A stretch of DNA of 64,000 nt from Mycoplana azooxidifex (GTDB taxonomy: Bacteria; Pseudomonadota; Alphaproteobacteria; Rhizobiales; Rhizobiaceae), in assembly GCF_014196765.1 (NCBI RefSeq), contig NZ_JACIEE010000007.1, positions 248,001 to 312,000 on the forward strand. Reading direction: 5' to 3'. Of the stretch, positions 8,717 to 17,842 are shown in pieces. Position 1 is the stretch's first letter, and each line of letters opens with the position of its first letter. A model generated the notes under the pieces. That model was not told the DNA's origin and searched no databases. It saw only the letters and a program-made list of their open reading frames with translations. Both the position numbers and the translations under genes were made by a program.

Positions 8717-10441
8717 TTAGAACAGCGCGTCCTCGAAGAGTTCCTCGTCGGTCTTTGCCGCGACCGGCTGCGGAAGCGGTGCGCCCGCAGCACCTGCAGG
8801 GAAGAAGGCCAGGTGAATGTCTCGTTCCTGGGCCATTGTGTAGATGGCGTAGATCCGCCTGCCGAGCTCTTCGGCACCGGCCGATGAAGCATCGGCACCG
8901 GCCGCCATGTCGCCGGCGATCATCACGCAGCCTTCCAGGACGTCACCCAGGTCGCTCTGGAAGTCGAGCGCCTGTACGGCGGATGCTATGCGGCCGAACA
9001 CGGCATTGCCTTCCTCTGCGAGGGCGTCAATGCTCTGGTCCATCTCGGCAGAAACGGTGGCAATGGCCTGACGAGCGTCGGCGAGGGGGGCACCGAGGGA
9101 GGTGACATCCCCCTCCTGCGCAGCACTCAGGGCAGCGGCCGCGGTCTCGACGAGGCGCATTTCCTCCACGACCGCGTCGGCGGGTGCTTCCAGCTTGCCG
9201 GCGAAATTGCGCAACTCCCCGCTGACCACGTTCACAGACCGCCCTTCGTCACCCAGTCGCGAGCAGCGCAGGTTGGAGTTGAGGGCCATGTGGTGGATGT
9301 CCGTCTTGATGAGGCGGATCGTTTCAATCATCGCGATCAGGGCATGGACCGCCTCGGTCACCGACGCCGCGAGCGCCGTCGAATCCTGGCTGCGGCCTTC
9401 GACACCTGCCACGAGCGCGCAGGCCTGGCCGAGGTCGCCTGCCATGATCGTGAGGATGCTCACGTCCGAGCCATTACGCGGGCGAGCCAAGTCATCGCGC
9501 AGCGCCAGGATGCGCGAGGCGTCGGCACTGAAGGAAGAGATGGTCGAGAAGATGCTGGCGCATTTCTCGCGAAAATCGATCATCGTTTCGTCGAGCTGCG
9601 CATGGGCCAGGCGCAGGATCGTTCCCTCCACGCGCGCATGCTCCTTCGGCGACAGTGCGGCCGCCTCGGCCGAGGCGAGAAACGCGTCGAGCAGGACGAA
9701 GCTCGTCTGCACGTGCTCGATGCGCTGGCGCGTTATGTCGCCGATCTGCAGCGCCGAAAGTGCCGTGGCAATCTTGCGCTGGACGGCGCCGGCGACGGTC
9801 CGGACCTCGGCGGCCAGCTTCGCCATGCTCTCGTGTTGCGCCTTCATCCGCTTCGTGTTTTCGGCAAGGTTGGCGACCACGGTCGGGATCGTCGCCTCGA
9901 AATCGCGGAGGATACCCGCCGAAAGAAGGCGCGCGTTCGACAGTTCCCCGCGCATGCGGTCCAGCTCGATGGCGAAGCGGTCTATCTCCTGGGCGCCGAA
10001 GAGGATGCGCTCGCGAATTTCGTCCGCGAATTCCGCAAACTCGGCAAGGCCGGCACCGGTGATCTTCACCGTCGTGGCAAAGACCTTCAGGTAGCGAAAG
10101 GTCTCGCGCATCTCGTCGACATGGCCGAAGGCGGTGGTGCACAGATCGGAGATCCTGTCGAACGACGCCTGGCGGGTACTGGCCAGTTCCGGCAGGTTCG
10201 CAAGGTCGCTGATCGTGCGCTTAAGCCCCTCGATCGTCGCATCCGCCGTCTCGCCATCCAGCGTGCGTGTGAAGCGGTCCAGCGTCTCGATCAGGCCGTT
10301 GACCATTTCCATGACGGAGACCAGTGTCGCCCCGCCTTCGAGAAACGAGGTTTCGATCCGGGCATGGGCAAACGACAGCCGTTCGGAGAGCGTGGCGCGA
10401 TCGGGTTCTGCATCCACGGTTGCCTTGATTGCATATGCCAC
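8717..10441 (-). CDS. Soluble receptor-like coiled-coil protein with degenerate MCP tip
   Basis: A 574-residue, mostly helical protein with no membrane segment or signal peptide. Near residue 430 it has MALNSNLRCSRLGDEGRS, which lines up with the MCP tip [18 protein letters not shown]. The invariant Glu is replaced by Arg and the Gly-Phe pair by Ser-Val, so normal CheA/CheW contacts are doubtful. It ends in an acidic/aromatic motif (DEELFEDALF). The start is placed at a GTG, because the frame upstream runs into the oxyR end. It converges on the che operon from the other strand. It probably belongs to a family of degenerate cytoplasmic receptors; the function is unknown. Confidence 0.8.
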   Translation of the reverse strand: MAYAIKATVDAEPDRATLSERLSFAHARIETSFLEGGATLVSVMEMVNGLIETLDRFTRTLDGETADATIEGLKRTISDLANLPELASTRQASFDRISDLCTTAFGHVDEMRETFRYLKVFATTVKITGAGLAEFAEFADEIRERILFGAQEIDRFAIELDRMRGELSNARLLSAGILRDFEATIPTVVANLAENTKRMKAQHESMAKLAAEVRTVAGAVQRKIATALSALQIGDITRQRIEHVQTSFVLLDAFLASAEAAALSPKEHARVEGTILRLAHAQLDETMIDFREKCASIFSTISSFSADASRILALRDDLARPRNGSDVSILTIMAGDLGQACALVAGVEGRSQDSTALAASVTEAVHALIAMIETIRLIKTDIHHMALNSNLRCSRLGDEGRSVNVVSGELRNFAGKLEAPADAVVEEMRLVETAAAALSAAQEGDVTSLGAPLADARQAIATVSAEMDQSIDALAEEGNAVFGRIASAVQALDFQSDLGDVLEGCVMIAGDMAAGADASSAGAEELGRRIYAIYTMAQERDIHLAFFPAGAAGAPLPQPVAAKTDEELFEDALF

Positions 10442-10611
10442 GATATCGCCCTGCCTAAAAAGTTGTCGGGTATATCTGTAGGCGAAAAGTGAGAACGCGC
10501 CGTAAAGCGGGAGGATTAATTGTTCCCTGTTTTTGCCCGCGCCGGAGGGAGGCAGTTGCGGCCTGCCGATGCAGTCGGTGAACCCTTGACGCGACCGGGA
10601 ATCCGCCGCCT

Positions 10612-11529
10612 TCAGCTCGCCTTGTCCAGGGGCTCGTCGGCAAGAAGCGTCTGCGAGATATCGCGCAACAACAAGGCCAGATCCTTCAGGAAGTCGCCCA
10701 TCGCCGAACTCCTGCGCCAGCACAGCGCGATCTGGCGGCTCGGAGCCGCATTCTCGAAGCGCAGGAGCCGGATAAGGTCCGAGGCCGGGGACCGCGTCGC
10801 GAGCTCCGGCAGGAGCGTCATACCGACATCGGCGCCGACCATCTGCCGCAGCGTCTCCAAGCTCGTGGCCCGGAAAGAGCCACGCTCGGCCGCACCCGAG
10901 GCGCGGCAGACGTCGAGGGCCTGGTCACGGAGGCAATGCCCTTCCTCCAGCAGCATCAGGTCGTAGCTGGAGAGCTCGTCGAGCGCGAGGCAACGGCGCT
11001 TCGCCAGGTCGTGCGTTGCGGGCACGGCAAGCAGGAACCGTTCCTCGAACAGGAATTCCGTCTGTAGCCGCTCATCGTCGACCGGAAGGGCCAGCAGGGT
11101 GGCGTCGAGCTTGCCCTCGCGCAGCCGCACCATCAGGCTTTCGCTCTTCTCCTCGACCAGCAGCAGTTCCAGCTTCGGATAGCGCGCCCGGATCCGGGGC
11201 ACGACGTGCGGGAGGAGATAGGGACCGAGCGTGGGGAAAATGCCGAGCCGCAGCGATCCGGTCTCCGGATTGCGGCAGCTCATCGCCGAGCGGCGCATCT
11301 CGCCGACCTCGGTCATGATCCGCCGCGCGCGGGCCACGGCGTCGCGGCCGAACGGCGTCAACATGACGGCCCTGGGCGAACGCTCGACCAGCGGCGCGCC
11401 GAGGTCTTCCTCGAGCTTGCGGATCTGCATGGAAAGCGTCGGCTGGCTGACATGGCAGGCCTCCGCCGCCCGGCCGAAATGCCGGTGGTCGGCGAGGGCG
11501 ATCAGGTATTCCAGCTCACGCAGCGTCAT
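10612..11529 (-). CDS. oxyR: Hydrogen peroxide-sensing LysR regulator OxyR
   Basis: A 305-residue LysR-type activator. The N-terminal winged helix (FGRAAEACHVSQPTLSMQIRKLEEDLG) is followed by the effector domain carrying the redox pair in GHCLRDQALDVC, the position and context of the E. coli OxyR C199/C208 switch. It is the last gene of ahpC-ahpF-oxyR, all on the minus strand, with a 112-base gap after ahpF in which an own promoter could sit. It very likely acts on the OxyR-type site before ahpC. Confidence 0.93.
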   Translation of the reverse strand: MTLRELEYLIALADHRHFGRAAEACHVSQPTLSMQIRKLEEDLGAPLVERSPRAVMLTPFGRDAVARARRIMTEVGEMRRSAMSCRNPETGSLRLGIFPTLGPYLLPHVVPRIRARYPKLELLLVEEKSESLMVRLREGKLDATLLALPVDDERLQTEFLFEERFLLAVPATHDLAKRRCLALDELSSYDLMLLEEGHCLRDQALDVCRASGAAERGSFRATSLETLRQMVGADVGMTLLPELATRSPASDLIRLLRFENAAPSRQIALCWRRSSAMGDFLKDLALLLRDISQTLLADEPLDKAS

Positions 11530-11641
11530 GAGGCGTTCGATCCGTGTGCGGCTCGCAGATCTCGCGATCGATCTCCGCGAAGCCGCTTCATATCCATCGT
11601 GCAGGTGCGCCGCGCCTTACCGACGCGGCGCGAAAGCGGCA

Positions 11642-13222
11642 TCAGGCAGCCCTGACGGAATCTGCCTCGGGGGCGGACGTCCGCATCAGATGGTCGAACG
11701 CTGCTAGCGACGCCTTGGCCCCTTCGCCGACCGCGATAACGATCTGCTTGTAGGGAACGGTGGTGCAATCGCCGGCGGCAAATACGCCGGGGACGGAGGT
11801 CTGCCCGTGGTGATCGACGACGATCTCGCCGCGCGGGGTAAGCTCCACCGTGCCCTTCAGCCACTCCGTGTTCGGCAGCAGTCCGATCTGGACGAAGATG
11901 CCGTCGAGCGCGAGCGTGTGGCGCTGGCCAGCGATGCGGTTCTCGTAAGTCAGACCCGTGACCTTCTGGCCGTCACCCAGAACCTCGGTCGTCTTCGCCG
12001 AAAGCAGCACGTCGGTATTGGGCAGGCTGCGGAGCTTGCGCTGAAGGACGTCGTCGGCGCGCAGCTTGTTGTCGAACTCGATCAGAGTCACATGGCTGAC
12101 GATATTGGCGAGATCGATCGCCGCCTCCACGCCGGAGTTTCCGCCGCCGATGACCGCCACGCGCTTGCCCTTGAACAGCGGGCCGTCGCAATGCGGGCAA
12201 TAGGCGACACCCCTGTTGCGATAATGATCTTCGCCGGGAACGCCCATCTGCCGCCAGCGCGCGCCGGTGGAGAGGATGACGGACCTGGAGCGGAGCGTCG
12301 CACCATTGGCAAGCTCGACGGCGAGCATGTCCTTGCCCGGCACCAGCTTTTCCGCACGCTGCAGGTTCATGATGTCGACGTCGTATTCCCTGACATGCTC
12401 TTCAAGGGAGGCCGCGAGCTGCGGGCCTTCGGTGTGGCGGACAGAGATGAAGTTCTCGATCGCCATGGTGTCGAGCACCTGGCCGCCGAAGCGCTCGGCA
12501 GCGATGCCGGTGCGGATGCCCTTGCGCGCCGCATAGATCGCAGCGGCAGCCCCTGCCGGTCCGCCGCCGATCACGAGCACCTCATAGGCGTCACGACCGT
12601 TGAGCTTCTCGGCGGCGCGGGCAGCCGAGTTTGTGTCGAGCCGGGCGACGATTTCCTCGATCTCCATCCGGCCCCGCCCGAACAGCTCGCCGTTGAGGTA
12701 GACGGTCGGAACCGACATGACCTGCCGGCTTTCGACTTCCGACGGAAACACGCCGCCGTCGATCGCCACGTGTTTGACGCGCGGGTTCAGCACCGCCATC
12801 AGGTTCAGCGCCTGCACCACGTCTGGGCAGTTCTGGCAGGAGAGCGAGAAATAGGTCTCGAACGTCAGCTCGCCGTCGAGCTCGCGGATCTGGTCGATGA
12901 TGGCCTGCTCGGTGCGCGGCGGATGGCCGCCGACCTGCAGCAGCGCCAGCACAAGCGAGGTGAACTCGTGGCCCATCGGGATGCCGGCGAAACGCAGGTG
13001 GATGTCGTGCCCGGGGCTATTGAGGGAAAAGGACGGAGCCCGCTCGCCGTAGTCGCGCCGCTCGGTGAGCGAGATCTTGTCGCAGAGCTCGACTAGGCCC
13101 CCAAGCAACGTCATCATCTCCGCCGACTTCGCGCCGTCATCGACGGACGCCACGATTTCGATCGGGCGAACGACCTTTTCGAGATAGGCCTTGAGCTGGG
13201 ATTTCAGATTGTCGTCGAGCAT
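11642..13222 (-). CDS. ahpF: Alkyl hydroperoxide reductase subunit F
   Basis: A 526-residue NADH-dependent flavoprotein that reduces AhpC. The N-terminal double thioredoxin-fold domain holds the CxxC pair in [11 protein letters not shown] (about C128/C131). The FAD-binding motif is [19 protein letters not shown], the thioredoxin-reductase-type CPHC is near residue 342, and the NAD-binding motif is [13 protein letters not shown]. The start [14 protein letters not shown] matches the E. coli AhpF N-terminus and total length. The longer open frame upstream overlaps the intergenic region after ahpC and is not part of the family. It sits 106 bases downstream of ahpC. Confidence 0.96.
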   Translation of the reverse strand: MLDDNLKSQLKAYLEKVVRPIEIVASVDDGAKSAEMMTLLGGLVELCDKISLTERRDYGERAPSFSLNSPGHDIHLRFAGIPMGHEFTSLVLALLQVGGHPPRTEQAIIDQIRELDGELTFETYFSLSCQNCPDVVQALNLMAVLNPRVKHVAIDGGVFPSEVESRQVMSVPTVYLNGELFGRGRMEIEEIVARLDTNSAARAAEKLNGRDAYEVLVIGGGPAGAAAAIYAARKGIRTGIAAERFGGQVLDTMAIENFISVRHTEGPQLAASLEEHVREYDVDIMNLQRAEKLVPGKDMLAVELANGATLRSRSVILSTGARWRQMGVPGEDHYRNRGVAYCPHCDGPLFKGKRVAVIGGGNSGVEAAIDLANIVSHVTLIEFDNKLRADDVLQRKLRSLPNTDVLLSAKTTEVLGDGQKVTGLTYENRIAGQRHTLALDGIFVQIGLLPNTEWLKGTVELTPRGEIVVDHHGQTSVPGVFAAGDCTTVPYKQIVIAVGEGAKASLAAFDHLMRTSAPEADSVRAA

Positions 13223-13328
13223 CGGGCGCTCCATCAAAATGTATAAGCTGCGGCCACGATCTTCCGAGGAAGCGCGGCGGGCGAATGCCGCCCCCTCAGC
13301 AATCCGAAGGGGCGGTTCGTGTTCGGTC

Positions 13329-13892
13329 TCAGATCTTGCCGACGAGGTGCAGCGACGGAGCGAGCGTCTTTTCGCCCTCTTCCCACTTGGCCGGGCAGAC
13401 TTCGCCCGGATGCGCGCGCACGTACTGTGCCGCCTTGATCTTGCGCAGCAGGTCGGCGGCATTGCGGCCGATACCTTCGGCGGTGATTTCCATCGCCTGG
13501 ATCACGCCGTCCGGATCGACGATGAAGGTGCCGCGGTCGGCGAGACCTTCGCCTTCGCGCATGACGTCGAAGTTGCGGGTGATCGTGCCGGTCGGATCCC
13601 CGATCATCGCATACTGGATCTTGCCGATGGTCTCCGAGCTGTCGTGCCATGCCTTGTGGGTGAAGTGCGTATCGGTGGAGACCGAGAAGACTTCGACACC
13701 GAGACGCTGCAATTCGTCGTAGTGGTCGGCGACGTCACCGAGCTCGGTCGGGCAGACGAAGGTGAAATCGGCGGGGTAGAAGAAGAAGACAGCCCACTTG
13801 CCCTGAACGTCGGCTTCGGTCACTTCGATGAACTTGCCCTGCTTGAAGGCCTGTGCCTTGAACGGCTTGATGGGGGTGTTGATGAGGGCCAT
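13329..13892 (-). CDS. ahpC: Alkyl hydroperoxide reductase subunit C (peroxiredoxin)
   Basis: A 187-residue typical 2-Cys peroxiredoxin, the same length as E. coli AhpC. The peroxidatic Cys is in [11 protein letters not shown] (about residue 47) and the resolving Cys is in [10 protein letters not shown] (about 166). It detoxifies peroxides with electrons from AhpF. The start ATG follows AGGAG. It is the promoter-proximal gene of ahpC-ahpF-oxyR, and an OxyR-like operator lies 82-118 bases upstream of its start codon. Confidence 0.97.
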   Translation of the reverse strand: MALINTPIKPFKAQAFKQGKFIEVTEADVQGKWAVFFFYPADFTFVCPTELGDVADHYDELQRLGVEVFSVSTDTHFTHKAWHDSSETIGKIQYAMIGDPTGTITRNFDVMREGEGLADRGTFIVDPDGVIQAMEITAEGIGRNAADLLRKIKAAQYVRAHPGEVCPAKWEEGEKTLAPSLHLVGKI

Positions 13893-13973
13893 GGGAACTC
13901 CTGTCAGAAAATTGCTGCAACGCGATAGGTCAATTTCGCGGCGCAACATAGACAGGTTGCCTCGATAAATGAA

Positions 13974-14010
13974 ATAGATAAAACCTCGATTTTCGATAGG
14001 TGCGAACTAT
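13974..14010. promoter_or_regulatory. OxyR operator upstream of ahpC
   Basis: Four tetranucleotides occur at the exact spacing of the OxyR consensus: ATAG (13974), N7, CTCG (two of four to CTAT), N7, ATAG (13996), N7, CTAT (14007). The inner T and A of the consensus half-site (ATAGnTnnnAnCTAT) are present in both halves. The remaining ~200 bases up to the divergent oxidoreductase gene show nothing distinct. Confidence 0.72.
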
Positions 14011-14213
14011 CGTCGCGGCACCGCAGCAAAGGACGGAGGACGATGGGAAATGCGTCCTTTGAAAGGGTCCGGGACATGCGCCGGTGCATGCAACTTCGAC
14101 CGGTTGGCGACGGGCGGCCCGATTGCCTCGGGCTACGATTTGACGATAGGAATGGGAACCACCGGCAATCGCGCGAGCCGCACCCGCCCGGCAGATGCAA
14201 GGCTGATTCCACG

Positions 14214-15500
14214 ATGCACCGATCCGAAGACGCAAGCCCGACCACCCTGTACTGGCAGTCTTCAGGACCCTCCGCAGCCTACCCGCCGCTGGATGGCGGC
14301 ATCGACGTGGAGGCGGCCATCGTTGGCGGCGGCCTGACCGGGCTGTCCGCGGCATTGCATGTGGCGGAAGCAGGCGGAAGCGTCGCTGTGCTCGAGGCAG
14401 CCCAGCCCGGCTGGGGTGCTTCCGGGCGCAATGGCGGGCAACTCAATCCGGGTCTGAAATTCGATCCGGATGCGATCGAAGCCATGTTCGGGGCGGAGCG
14501 GGGCAGGCAACTGGTCCGCCTCGCCTGGGGCGGTCCCGAATTCACAAGATCACTGATCCGGCGCCTCGGGATCGATTGCGACGTCCGCCAGAACGGGACC
14601 CTGAGAGCCGCCCCCCATCGCAAGGCCGCCGACGCGCTGCAGAAGACGGTGGAGCGCTGGCAGCAATACGGCATGCCGGTCGAATGGATGGATGGCGATG
14701 CGATCGCTGCGGCGACCGGAACCGGGCGATACCGGGGTGCGATGTTCGATCCCGGCGGGGGTGACCTGAACCCGCTGAAGTTCGTTCGCGGCCTCGCCGC
14801 CGCGGCTCAGGAAAAAGGGGCGCGGATCTTCGGCGACAGCAAGGTCCCGTCGCTGCACAGGCAGAACGGCGGCTGGGTCCTGAAGACGGCGCGGGGCACG
14901 GTCAAGGCACGCCGCGTCCTTATCGCCACGAACGGCTATTCGGACGATCTCGTGCCGAAGCTGCGCCGCTCGGTCATTCCCGTCTTCAGCGCGATCGTCG
15001 CCACCGATCCCCTCCCCGATGCGCTCGCGGCCGCCCTGCTGCCCAGCCGCTCGGTCCTCTACGAATCCGGCAACATCACCGTCTACTACAGGCTGGATGC
15101 CGACAACCGGCTCCTCATCGGCGGACGCGGTCCCATGCGCCCGGTCCGCTCGGCCGACGTTCTTCCCAACCTGACGCGCTATGCCGAGGTGCTCTGGCCG
15201 GCGTTGGCCGGCACCCGATGGACGCATGCCAGGAACGGCCGGGTCGCGATGACCAAGGATCATCTTCCCCATCTGCACCAGCCGCAGGAGGGCCTGTTCG
15301 CCTGCCTCGGATACAACGGACGCGGCGTGGCGTTGAGCACGTCGCTCGGCCCGGCCCTGGCGCAAGTATTGCGCGGCGGTCCAGTCGACGCCTGTCCGCT
15401 CCCGGTTACGCCGATCAGGCCCTTTGCATTTCACCCCTTCTGGCCGATCGGGGCGAAAGTTGCGATCTGGCACGGGCGGCTGAAGGACATGCTGCCGTAG
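14214..15500 (+). CDS. FAD-dependent oxidoreductase (DAO/PuuB-like)
   Basis: A 428-residue flavoprotein of the D-amino-acid-oxidase superfamily. The dinucleotide-binding motif AAIVGGGLTGLSAALHVAE near residue 30 is followed by SGRNGGQLNPG, typical of gamma-glutamylputrescine oxidase and glycine oxidase-like enzymes. The C-terminal FAD closure (GYNGRGVALSTSLG) is intact. It most likely oxidises a secondary amine or amino acid, releasing hydrogen peroxide. It is divergent from ahpC, so the two share a 321-base region; co-regulation is possible but unshown. The start was chosen at MHRSED, giving the usual family length; an open frame extends ~57 codons further upstream without family-like sequence. 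Confidence 0.82.
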   Translation: MHRSEDASPTTLYWQSSGPSAAYPPLDGGIDVEAAIVGGGLTGLSAALHVAEAGGSVAVLEAAQPGWGASGRNGGQLNPGLKFDPDAIEAMFGAERGRQLVRLAWGGPEFTRSLIRRLGIDCDVRQNGTLRAAPHRKAADALQKTVERWQQYGMPVEWMDGDAIAAATGTGRYRGAMFDPGGGDLNPLKFVRGLAAAAQEKGARIFGDSKVPSLHRQNGGWVLKTARGTVKARRVLIATNGYSDDLVPKLRRSVIPVFSAIVATDPLPDALAAALLPSRSVLYESGNITVYYRLDADNRLLIGGRGPMRPVRSADVLPNLTRYAEVLWPALAGTRWTHARNGRVAMTKDHLPHLHQPQEGLFACLGYNGRGVALSTSLGPALAQVLRGGPVDACPLPVTPIRPFAFHPFWPIGAKVAIWHGRLKDMLP

Positions 15501-15576
15501 CAGGATGACGAGAAACCGTTCGATCACCGGCGGAGCGGTCTTTCCTCCGACCCTCCCCGCAGGCCGGCCGGGCCAT

Positions 15577-15637
15577 TTGACACGCCCGTTTCGTCATGGT
15601 TAAGTTCACCTTATGGACACTTGTCCATATTATGGAC
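15577..15637 (+). promoter_or_regulatory. Promoter and palindromic operator before the cupin operon
   Basis: TTGACA (15577-15582) is followed, 17 bases on, by a weak -10 (TTAAGT). Just downstream lies the perfect inverted repeat TATGGACACTTGTCCATA (15612-15629), then a third half-site TATGGAC at 15631. The TGGA...TCCA core resembles IclR-family operators, and an IclR gene is the third gene of this operon, so autoregulated repression is the likely reading. Confidence 0.6.
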
Positions 15638-15651
15638 GATTGGAGGAGACG

Positions 15652-16194
15652 ATGACGAACAGCGACCCCGCCGAGACCGATCCGGAAACCCTGCGCCGGA
15701 TGCCATATCAGAAGCCGCAGCCGGCGGAGATTCTTCCGGACCTCGTTGTCAACAACGCGATCCCCGACGACGAGCGGATCTGGGTCCCGCAGTCGGATCA
15801 GGTCTGGTTCCGACCGCTGTGCCTCAACCGTTCCGCCGGCTACTGGATGAACCTCCTGCGCGTTCGCCGCGCGGGCGTGCTCAGCCGCCACCGGCATCCG
15901 GGACCCGTGCACGCCTTCGTGCTGAAGGGAAGCTGGCGCTATCTGGAGCACGACTGGGTCGCCACAGAAGGCTCCTATGCCTTCGAGCCACCGGGAGAGA
16001 CGCATACGCTGGTCGTCGACGAAGGGGTGGAGGAAATGATCACCTACTTCCAGGTCAACGGCTGCATGTACTACGTGGACCCCTGGGGCAACAACAGCGG
16101 CTACGAGGACGTGTTCACCAAGATCGACATGTGCCGCAAGCACTACGAGGCCGTGGGCCTCGGCGCGGACTATGTCGACCGGTTCATCCGTTGA
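15652..16194 (+). CDS. Cupin dioxygenase-like protein (2,4'-dihydroxyacetophenone dioxygenase family)
   Basis: A 180-residue single-domain cupin. Metal-binding cupin motif 1 is visible as SRHRHPGPVHAFVLKGSWRY and motif 2 as PPGETHTLVV. The overall pattern, including ending VGLGADYVDRFIR, matches the family named for 2,4'-dihydroxyacetophenone dioxygenase, a carbon-carbon bond cleaving Fe enzyme. Many family members are only distantly related to the biochemically studied enzyme, so the substrate is open. The start ATG has a strong GGAGGAGA upstream. It is the first gene of a likely operon with the SDR and IclR genes. Confidence 0.75.
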   Translation: MTNSDPAETDPETLRRMPYQKPQPAEILPDLVVNNAIPDDERIWVPQSDQVWFRPLCLNRSAGYWMNLLRVRRAGVLSRHRHPGPVHAFVLKGSWRYLEHDWVATEGSYAFEPPGETHTLVVDEGVEEMITYFQVNGCMYYVDPWGNNSGYEDVFTKIDMCRKHYEAVGLGADYVDRFIR

Positions 16195-16275
16195 CGAGGC
16201 AGGCCGGACACCACCCGGCCCATTCTAGCGAAATCAACCTGCAACGCCCCCTTCCCAATTCATCAGGCACGCCCT

Positions 16276-17001
16276 ATGACATTTCAATCTGATCTCTTCA
16301 CCGGAAAGGTGGCGCTGGTGACCGGCGCCACGACCGGCATCGGTGCGGGCGTCGCAGCCGCGCTCGCAGACCTCGGCGCCGATGTCGTCGCGGCCGGGCT
16401 CGGCGCCGACCAGGCCCGGCCGTCACCCGGCGCAAAGGTGGACATGCGCGAGCTCGACGTCTGCGACGAGAACGGCGTGCACGCGCTCGTCGACAGCCTT
16501 CCCCGCCTCGACATCGTCGTCAATTGCGCCGGCGTCATCCGAAGGCAGGAGGAGCACAAGCTCGACGTCTTCGAGGCCGTGCTCGCGGTCAACCTGACCG
16601 GGACGATGCGGGTCTGCGCGGCCGCGCGCGGCAAGCTGGCCGAAAGTCGCGGTGTCATCGTCAATACCGCTTCCATGCTCTCCTTCTTCGGCGGCGGCCT
16701 CGTGCCCGCCTATAGCGCCAGCAAGGGCGGTGTGGCGCAGCTGACGAAATCGCTCGCCATCGCCTATGCCCCCGACGGCATCAGGGTCAACGCCGTCGCC
16801 CCCGGCTGGATCGCCACGCCGCTGACCCAGGCCCTGCAGGACGACCCCGCGCGCGCCGCCCCGATCCTCGACCGCACGCCGCTGAAGCGCTGGGGCACGC
16901 CGGACGATGTCGCAGGGGCCGTGGCGTTCCTGTGCAGTCCGGCGGCGGCCTTCGTCACCGGCATTGTCATGCCGGTCGACGGGGGCTACCTGGTGGCCTA
17001 G
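16276..17001 (+). CDS. SDR-family oxidoreductase
   Basis: A 241-residue classical short-chain dehydrogenase. The cofactor motif is TGATTGIGAG, the structural NCAG is in VNCAGVI, the catalytic Ser is in TASMLS, and YSASK supplies Tyr and Lys. It ends in GIVMPVDGGYLVA, as is usual for classical SDRs. The acidic residue after beta-2 typical of NAD preference is not obvious, so the cofactor is unresolved. It lies 81 bases after the cupin gene on the same strand and 35 bases before the IclR gene; the substrate is probably the cupin enzyme's substrate or product. Confidence 0.88.
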   Translation: MTFQSDLFTGKVALVTGATTGIGAGVAAALADLGADVVAAGLGADQARPSPGAKVDMRELDVCDENGVHALVDSLPRLDIVVNCAGVIRRQEEHKLDVFEAVLAVNLTGTMRVCAAARGKLAESRGVIVNTASMLSFFGGGLVPAYSASKGGVAQLTKSLAIAYAPDGIRVNAVAPGWIATPLTQALQDDPARAAPILDRTPLKRWGTPDDVAGAVAFLCSPAAAFVTGIVMPVDGGYLVA

Positions 17002-17036
17002 ACGAACGAAACCAGCCACGGAGACCGGCACTGCCG

Positions 17037-17828
17037 ATGAGCAAGGACCAACACGACCCACCGCTGCGGGAAGAGGTTCCGGGCACTGCGGCTTTTTCCC
17101 GGTTCATGCGCGTGCTCCAGGCCGTCAGCGACTGCGACGATCCGCCGACCAAGGCCAGGCTCGCAACGCTGGTCGACCTGCCGCGGCCGACCGTCTACCG
17201 GATCGTCGCCGCCCTGAAGGCCGAAGGCATGCTGGCGGAATCCAGCGGATCGGGAACGCTGCTGCCCGGCCCGCGGCTCCTGAGCCTCGCCGCACGCGGC
17301 TGGGAACGGTCCGATTTCCGAAGGGCCGCGCGGGCCCCGTTGGCGCGGCTTCGCTATCTGCTCGACGAGACCATCCATCTCGCGATCTCGAGCGGCGACG
17401 AGATGGTCTATATCGACAAGCTCGAGAGCAATCGCACGGTGCGCATGATGTCGCGCATCGGCACGCGCGTTCCGCTGCACTCGAGCTCGGTCGGCAAGGC
17501 CTGGCTCGCGACGCTGGATCCCGAAGAGTTGCGGGGCATTCTCGACCGGCTGCCGCTTCCTGCCCGCACCCGCCACACGCTGACGGACCGCAAGGCGCTG
17601 GAACGTCAGCTCGATGCCACGCGCGAGCGCGGCTTTTCCCTGGATATCCAGGAGAACGAAGAGGACATCTGCTGCTACGGCCGCGCCATCGTCGGACGCG
17701 ACGGCCGGCCGCTCGGTTGCATCAGCGTCAGCATGCCCCGCTACCGTTTCGAGGAGACGGAGGCCCGGAAGATCACCCAGGCCATGGCGGAGTGCGTCCG
17801 TGACATCGCCCGCGCGTTCGACGCCTGA
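17037..17828 (+). CDS. IclR-family transcriptional regulator
   Basis: A 263-residue regulator. The N-terminal winged helix (KARLATLVDLPRPTVYRIVAALKAEGML) is followed by the IclR effector domain (IHLAISSGDEMVYIDKLES; PLHSSSVGKAWLATL; CISVSMPRYRF). IclR proteins bind a small acid or aromatic compound and repress or activate a nearby catabolic operon. As the last gene behind the palindromic operator it likely controls its own operon. Only 14 bases separate its stop from the convergent lactonase-like gene. Confidence 0.88.
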   Translation: MSKDQHDPPLREEVPGTAAFSRFMRVLQAVSDCDDPPTKARLATLVDLPRPTVYRIVAALKAEGMLAESSGSGTLLPGPRLLSLAARGWERSDFRRAARAPLARLRYLLDETIHLAISSGDEMVYIDKLESNRTVRMMSRIGTRVPLHSSSVGKAWLATLDPEELRGILDRLPLPARTRHTLTDRKALERQLDATRERGFSLDIQENEEDICCYGRAIVGRDGRPLGCISVSMPRYRFEETEARKITQAMAECVRDIARAFDA

Positions 17829-17842
17829 CGGTGTCGGGGCAG

